A DNA stretch of 41,521 nt. Origin: a virus. Location: the IMG/VR virus record IMGVR_UViG_3300032326_001363, positions 1 through 41,521 of that record; one strand, written 5' to 3'. This document shows, one piece after another, positions 36,800 to 41,521 of the stretch. The notes under the pieces were generated by a model. That model was not told the DNA's origin, searched no databases, and saw only the letters and a program-made list of their open reading frames with translations. The position numbers and the translations under genes were made by a program. Position 1 is the first letter of the stretch. Every line of letters begins with the position of its first letter.

Positions 36800-39700
36800 A
36801 TGGCTGATATTCAGTCCAATATTCAAGTTAATATTGATGCTAGTGAAGCGTTAGCACAATTAAAAGCACTGCAACGACAAATATCAACATTTCACACCTC
36901 TTTAGCAAAAAATAGTGCTCAGGCAGCAAGGGCACAACAAGATTTACAAAGTAACTTAATTAACTCTATCAATGCTACGGGTAAGTTTTCAGCAGGCATT
37001 AGAGAAATAAAAAGTACAACAGAATCATTTACTGATTCTTTAGAAAGAAATAAACTTTCTACCAGAGAATACTTTAGGTTTGCTGCTGGTTCTACAAGAA
37101 CTTTTGGTAAATTATTTAAATCTGAATTTGACACAATTGGCAAGGTTGCTGAAGAGCGTGTCAAAACAATGCAGACCCAGTATATTAAGATGGGTCGTTC
37201 AGCAAACGGAGCGCTACAGTCTATAGCAGTAAGACCGCTTACTCTAGACATGCAAGACTTATCAACAAAAATTGCTCTTGCTGCACAAAAACAACAGTTG
37301 TTCGGACAACTATTAAAACAAGGATCAACAAACCTTTTAAATTTTGGTAAGAATACACAATGGGCTGGTCGCCAACTCATGGTTGGTTTTACAATTCCTC
37401 TTACTATTTTTGGTACTAAAGCATCTCAAGTATTTATGGATTTAGAAAAACAAGCAATTAGATTTAAGCGTGTTTATGGTGAAATATTTACTACAACAGA
37501 AGAGACAAATGCTGCTCTTGAAAATATAAGATTGCTTGCTGATGAGTTTACAAAATACGGTGTTGCAGTTGTAGACACTATGAAACTTGCAGCAGATGCA
37601 GCAGCCAGCGGTAAGATGGGCGCAGACCTTATGGCGCAAGTTACAGAAGCAACACGTCTTGCGGTTCTTGGGTCTGTAGAGCAGTCAGAGGCTTTATCTA
37701 CGACAATTGCATTACAAGATGCATTTGGAACATCAGCAGAAGACCTTGCTAGAAAAATTAACTTTCTTAACGCAGTTGAAAACCAAACTGTTGTCAGCAT
37801 TGAAGATTTAACTATTGCAATTCCAAAGGCTGGTCCAGTTGTTAAACAACTTGGTGGAGACGTAGAAGATCTTGCATTCTTCCTTACAGCAATGAAGGAA
37901 GGTGGAATTAATGCTTCTGAAGGTGCAAACGCATTAAAGTCTGGCCTTGCAGCATTAATTAACCCAACTGAAAAAGCATCAGCAATGCTTATGGAGTTTG
38001 GTGTTAATATTAATCAAATTGTTGAATCTAATCAAGGAAATGTTAAAGGAATTGTTTTAGATTTTGCTGCTGCATTAGATACATTAGACCCACTAACTAG
38101 AGCAAGAGCAATTGAGCAACTTTTTGGTAAATTCCAGTTTTCAAGACTTTCAACGCTATTTCAAAACGTAAGTAAAGATGGAACACAGGCATCACGAGTT
38201 TTAAATTTAGTTTCACAATCAACCGAAGAGTTGGCAATTCTTTCTGAAAGAGAATTAAAAACATTAGAAAATGCAACTGGAACAAAATTTCAAAAGGCAA
38301 TGGAAGGTCTTAAATCAGCAATTGCGCCAGTTGGAGAACAGTTCTTAAAGGCAGTTACACCAATAGCAGAGTTTGTCGGCAAGATACTCGAAAAGTTTAA
38401 TGGTCTTGGAGACGGAACTAAAAAAGCATTAGTTGTAGTTGCAACAATTATAGGAGCAATTGGTCCAGTATTCCTTATGACTTTTGGTTTGATTGCCAAC
38501 GGCGCAGCAAATATTATTAAACTATTTACAACAATGAGAAGTGGATTTCTTGGTCTAGGAAAACAATCTAACCAGTTAGCATTTCAAACTCAATACATGT
38601 CTTCTGAACAAATTGAGGCTGCTACAATTGCTGCATCTTTAAATCAAGCACATTCAAAATTAATTCAAACATTTACTTTAGAATCTAGTGCAGTTGATGG
38701 ATTAACAAATGCATATAGACGTGGTGTTGTTGCAGCAAATAATTTTGCAATAGCAAACCCTGGCATGCTGGGGCCAACTAGAAGAAAGAAATTTGCAGCA
38801 GGAGGATTTGTTCCAGGATCAGGAAGTGGAGACACAGTTCCTGCAATGCTAACTCCTGGAGAGTTTGTTGTAAGAAAAGATGCAGCACAAGAAAATAAAG
38901 GATTTTTACAAAGATTAAATAAGGGTGGTTTTGTATTAAGAAACGGGGGGACTCCTAGAAGATCTCCGTTAACAGGAGAATATGATCCAAGTTTAAACTC
39001 TTTAGAAAAATTACATTTTACAAGTGGAAAAGATTCAAACTTGCATACTATGGGTGCAAAAGCAGGATATAAAATCGATAGTGGTTTTACTATTTTAGGA
39101 AATCACGGTTATAATCAAATAAGCGAAAGACCTAGTCTTGATATTGCAAGACCATATCCTTTAACTTATGAAGATGCAATACGATCAAAAGCAACTATTC
39201 AAAAAGAATTACAAAAGATGGAGTCAAGACCTCCACAACCACCAACTAAGCAAAGTCTTGTGAAATTAGAAAGAGATACTAAGTTTATGAAAATGGCTTT
39301 AGCAGATCTTGATACTAATTTAAAAATACACTCTAATCCTCTTAAATGGAAAAAAGAAATGGCAATGCGATATGCACTTGCTGGTGCAATGTCCGAAGGA
39401 GAAGGAATAGACGGTAAAACTTACCGAAGATTGTATAAACGTTTTATGTCTATTCAATTAAAAAATACAGAAGATATATCAAAAAATATAGTTAAACTTG
39501 CTGCAAAAGATTATAGATTAGGAATGTCTAAAGATAAGGGCATGACATCTAGAGGGAAGATAGACCCTAGTAAAGGCCAACCAAGACTTAAACAAACAGG
39601 AAAAGGTGGTATTCAAGGCCATGTACTTAATGCACTAGGTTCCATACATTCTAAAAAATCAAACTCTACTGCATTTATGGGATTTTTTCCTAGAAGGCAA

Positions 39701-41521
39701 TCTGATTTTGATGCACTACCAGAATCGCATAAAAAAATGTTAAGAGCACCAAATATGATGTTTAATATGTTAAAAATGCGTGGAGTTGGATTTAGTAAAT
39801 TAAATGTTGCCAATAGGAAATATGGAACTCCAAAGAGATTTGCATCTGGTGGCTCTGTTCCAGGGTATGGAGAAAAGGATACAGTTCCAGCATTACTTAC
39901 CCCAGGAGAGTTTGTAGTAAATAAAGATGCTACGCAAGAAAATGGTCCTTTGTTAGAGGCTATGAATTCAGGTTTGATTGTAAAGAGAAAGTTTGGTACA
40001 CCATCAAGATCAGATGATCCACTTGAAGGCATTGGAATAAACCCACAAAGTGCAGAGAATGCTGGTGCAAAATTTAGCAATGTTGTAGAACGTAGTTTAG
40101 CAAAAGTAAGTAGCACATTTGCAAGTACAATATCACGAGCATTGCTTGGAAGTACTAGAGATGCACTTGATAATCAAGCATCAATGCAAAACCCTGTTTC
40201 AACACTACCATCTGGTGAACGTATGAGTGCTGGAGGAATTCTTATTCCAGTAGGTGTTGATTATCCATCTGAAGATAAGGAAAAAGAAAAAACTAAGCAA
40301 ACAACTAAAAGAAGATTTGGTAGGTTTGGTAGAGGTGCGGGTGGAGCAGGAGGACAAGATCTTGAAGCAATGAGAGTAAGAAATCAAATGCTTATGCAGA
40401 GGGCAAACATGGCTGCATTTGGTTTAAGTGCTGTTGCTCAGGGTGCGTCATTGATGGGTGGAGGAATTGCAGATAAGATTGCTCCAATGATGACGGCTGC
40501 TAGTGGAGCAATAATGGCCATGTCCATGATTCAGGGACCAATAAGTGCTGCTGTTGTTGGAATTGGAGCAATTGCTCTTTCAGCAGTATTGGTTAGAAGA
40601 AGTTTTGATAAGGCACAAGATGAAACTCTTGCATTTGCAGAACAAATGGGAGCAAGTTCTAAAAACATAAGAATGTTTGCAGAAGCAGCAGGAAAAGTAT
40701 CTGCTGGTGAAGTTATGGAAAGAAGAAGAAAAGAAAAAACTGGAATCTATCAAATTCAACCAGGTAAAAAAACATTTGGACAAGCATTTGCTGAAGGTGA
40801 GCAGGGTAAGCAAATGGCTAAAGATGTTGGGAAAAACATTAAACAAAGTGGACAAGCAGGTGCTCAAAGTGCACTTGTTTCACAAATGGCAACAGCAGTA
40901 AGTTCTGGAGCAATGAGCGCTGAACAAGCAAGAAGCGTTGTTGCAAATATCGCTCAAGAACTTGGAGATTATTCATTTGGAATGAGCGTTAACGCTAAGT
41001 TAATATCTATCCTTGGCCCCAGTGGTGAAAACTTAATGACAGATCCATTAACTGTTAGAACAAAATTAGTTCAAGATACAAGAGAAAGAATGGGTCAAGC
41101 AGCAGCGGCTACTAATAGGTCAAGCAAAGTGACAGGCATGGATATGGTTAAGGCTCAAGGTTGGCAAGCAGCAGGTGCTGGCGGAGGTGCATTAGCGGGA
41201 GCAATGGTGGGATCAATGATTCTTCCAGTCGTTGGTACAGCCATTGGCGCTGTTGTCGGCTCAATTGGCGGTGCAATTGCTGGTGCAATATATGGTAGAA
41301 AAGATAGAGCAAAAAGAATGGGTGAGAGTTCAGGTGCTCAAGTAGCATTACAAAAAATTGCATTAGAACAACAACAAGAATTGTTAGATTCTATGGATTT
41401 AGAATATCAACGAAAAATAGAACTTCTAAAAGCAGAAGGAAAAATTGTAGAAGCCAGAAAACTTCAACTAGAATATGATACAAATAGGCAAAAACTTGTT
41501 GAAGAAAATCAAAAAACAACA
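36800..41521 (+). CDS. Tape measure protein, 3' end outside window
   Basis: ATG at 36800 with AAAGAGGTG upstream; 1574 codons are open to the right edge. N-terminus is coiled coil. Residues about 190-520 are the conserved tape-measure core (WAGRQLMVGFTIPLTIFGTK, INASEGANALKSGLAALINP). A hydrophobic segment at about 543-570 (VVVATIIGAIGPVFLMTF) and a glycine-zipper stretch near 1465-1500 could insert into the host membrane. The motif GGxVPGxGxxDTVPAxLTPG then EFVV occurs at about 666 and again at about 1014. It sets tail length and may help DNA cross the envelope. Confidence 0.92.
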   Translation, partial: MADIQSNIQVNIDASEALAQLKALQRQISTFHTSLAKNSAQAARAQQDLQSNLINSINATGKFSAGIREIKSTTESFTDSLERNKLSTREYFRFAAGSTRTFGKLFKSEFDTIGKVAEERVKTMQTQYIKMGRSANGALQSIAVRPLTLDMQDLSTKIALAAQKQQLFGQLLKQGSTNLLNFGKNTQWAGRQLMVGFTIPLTIFGTKASQVFMDLEKQAIRFKRVYGEIFTTTEETNAALENIRLLADEFTKYGVAVVDTMKLAADAAASGKMGADLMAQVTEATRLAVLGSVEQSEALSTTIALQDAFGTSAEDLARKINFLNAVENQTVVSIEDLTIAIPKAGPVVKQLGGDVEDLAFFLTAMKEGGINASEGANALKSGLAALINPTEKASAMLMEFGVNINQIVESNQGNVKGIVLDFAAALDTLDPLTRARAIEQLFGKFQFSRLSTLFQNVSKDGTQASRVLNLVSQSTEELAILSERELKTLENATGTKFQKAMEGLKSAIAPVGEQFLKAVTPIAEFVGKILEKFNGLGDGTKKALVVVATIIGAIGPVFLMTFGLIANGAANIIKLFTTMRSGFLGLGKQSNQLAFQTQYMSSEQIEAATIAASLNQAHSKLIQTFTLESSAVDGLTNAYRRGVVAANNFAIANPGMLGPTRRKKFAAGGFVPGSGSGDTVPAMLTPGEFVVRKDAAQENKGFLQRLNKGGFVLRNGGTPRRSPLTGEYDPSLNSLEKLHFTSGKDSNLHTMGAKAGYKIDSGFTILGNHGYNQISERPSLDIARPYPLTYEDAIRSKATIQKELQKMESRPPQPPTKQSLVKLERDTKFMKMALADLDTNLKIHSNPLKWKKEMAMRYALAGAMSEGEGIDGKTYRRLYKRFMSIQLKNTEDISKNIVKLAAKDYRLGMSKDKGMTSRGKIDPSKGQPRLKQTGKGGIQGHVLNALGSIHSKKSNSTAFMGFFPRRQSDFDALPESHKKMLRAPNMMFNMLKMRGVGFSKLNVANRKYGTPKRFASGGSVPGYGEKDTVPALLTPGEFVVNKDATQENGPLLEAMNSGLIVKRKFGTPSRSDDPLEGIGINPQSAENAGAKFSNVVERSLAKVSSTFASTISRALLGSTRDALDNQASMQNPVSTLPSGERMSAGGILIPVGVDYPSEDKEKEKTKQTTKRRFGRFGRGAGGAGGQDLEAMRVRNQMLMQRANMAAFGLSAVAQGASLMGGGIADKIAPMMTAASGAIMAMSMIQGPISAAVVGIGAIALSAVLVRRSFDKAQDETLAFAEQMGASSKNIRMFAEAAGKVSAGEVMERRRKEKTGIYQIQPGKKTFGQAFAEGEQGKQMAKDVGKNIKQSGQAGAQSALVSQMATAVSSGAMSAEQARSVVANIAQELGDYSFGMSVNAKLISILGPSGENLMTDPLTVRTKLVQDTRERMGQAAAATNRSSKVTGMDMVKAQGWQAAGAGGGALAGAMVGSMILPVVGTAIGAVVGSIGGAIAGAIYGRKDRAKRMGESSGAQVALQKIALEQQQELLDSMDLEYQRKIELLKAEGKIVEARKLQLEYDTNRQKLVEENQKTT
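38795..39915 (+). repeat. Repeated tape-measure motif flanking a 1-kb insert
   Basis: Two copies of a 26-residue motif (GGFVPG...PGEFVV and GGSVPG...PGEFVV) at about 38795-38874 and 39841-39915 enclose about 320 residues of Lys-rich, helical sequence that lacks tape-measure character. Confidence 0.65.

Noticed and set aside
39613-40116. Minus-strand 167-codon frame within the tape measure
   Set aside because: Overlaps the continuous tape-measure frame, with no ribosome site or recognisable motif.

Overview
The window looks like part of an AT-rich genome of a tailed phage with a siphovirus-type morphogenesis module. It reads portal, HK97-type prohead protease with built-in scaffold, HK97-fold capsid, head-tail connectors, tail tube, tail-assembly chaperones, and a tape measure that runs off the right edge. 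No terminase, integrase, repressor or DNA polymerase is visible, so this is a fragment. The host is not proven. Leaderless extended -10 promoters, CRP/GlxR-like sites, a holin-like protein with the PNGGSS motif known from actinophages, and a B12-dependent ribonucleotide reductase would fit an AT-rich actinobacterium, for example a freshwater lineage (inference).

Layout. 1-2.7 kb holds small genes around a non-coding control island (348-798) with two divergent promoters, two perfect DnaA-box sequences and three CRP-like sites, followed by a minus-strand DHH-like protein and a Cys-rich miniprotein. 2.7-11.9 kb is adhesin module A: a holin-like protein, RGDT-type beta proteins, a collagen-like fibre, a fibre, and an Fn3/poly-Pro/Hint-like protein. 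It continues with four 2-oxoglutarate/Fe(II) oxygenases of the prolyl-4-hydroxylase type, a DUF6065-like protein, an SGNH hydrolase, and a secreted lysozyme-like endolysin on the minus strand. 12.0-21.7 kb is adhesin module B with the same plan: an RGDT protein, four fibre proteins, a second Fn3/poly-Pro/Hint-like protein, two more oxygenases, and two DUF6065-like proteins. 21.8-23.9 kb is a class II ribonucleotide reductase. 23.9-41.5 kb is the virion morphogenesis block.

How it fits together. The striking feature is a duplicated cassette. Each copy makes long trimeric-looking fibres and a Pro/Phe-repeat protein ending in an intein/hedgehog-like Hint fold, and then enzymes of the family that hydroxylates proline or lysine in collagen. 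The simplest hypothesis is that the phage modifies and perhaps processes its own fibres: collagen-like Gly-Pro-X, PPPF repeats and a Hint domain as substrates, with six oxygenases, DUF6065-like proteins and an SGNH hydrolase as the modification set. Substrates are not shown by the sequence, and host-surface or glycan modification is an alternative.

Expression. At least 23 promoter-like sites are visible, mostly TGn-TATAAT. In 12 cases the start codon lies 6-10 nt after the -10 box with no Shine-Dalgarno, which predicts leaderless mRNAs; downstream genes in the same operon are coupled by TAATG or ATGA overlaps. One promoter (18861) lies in the loop of an 11-bp inverted repeat that would hide the ribosome site on read-through RNA. 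Capsid, tail tube and fibre genes look less AT-biased in their codons than the oxygenase genes. Coordinates and motifs were read by eye; no database search was possible.
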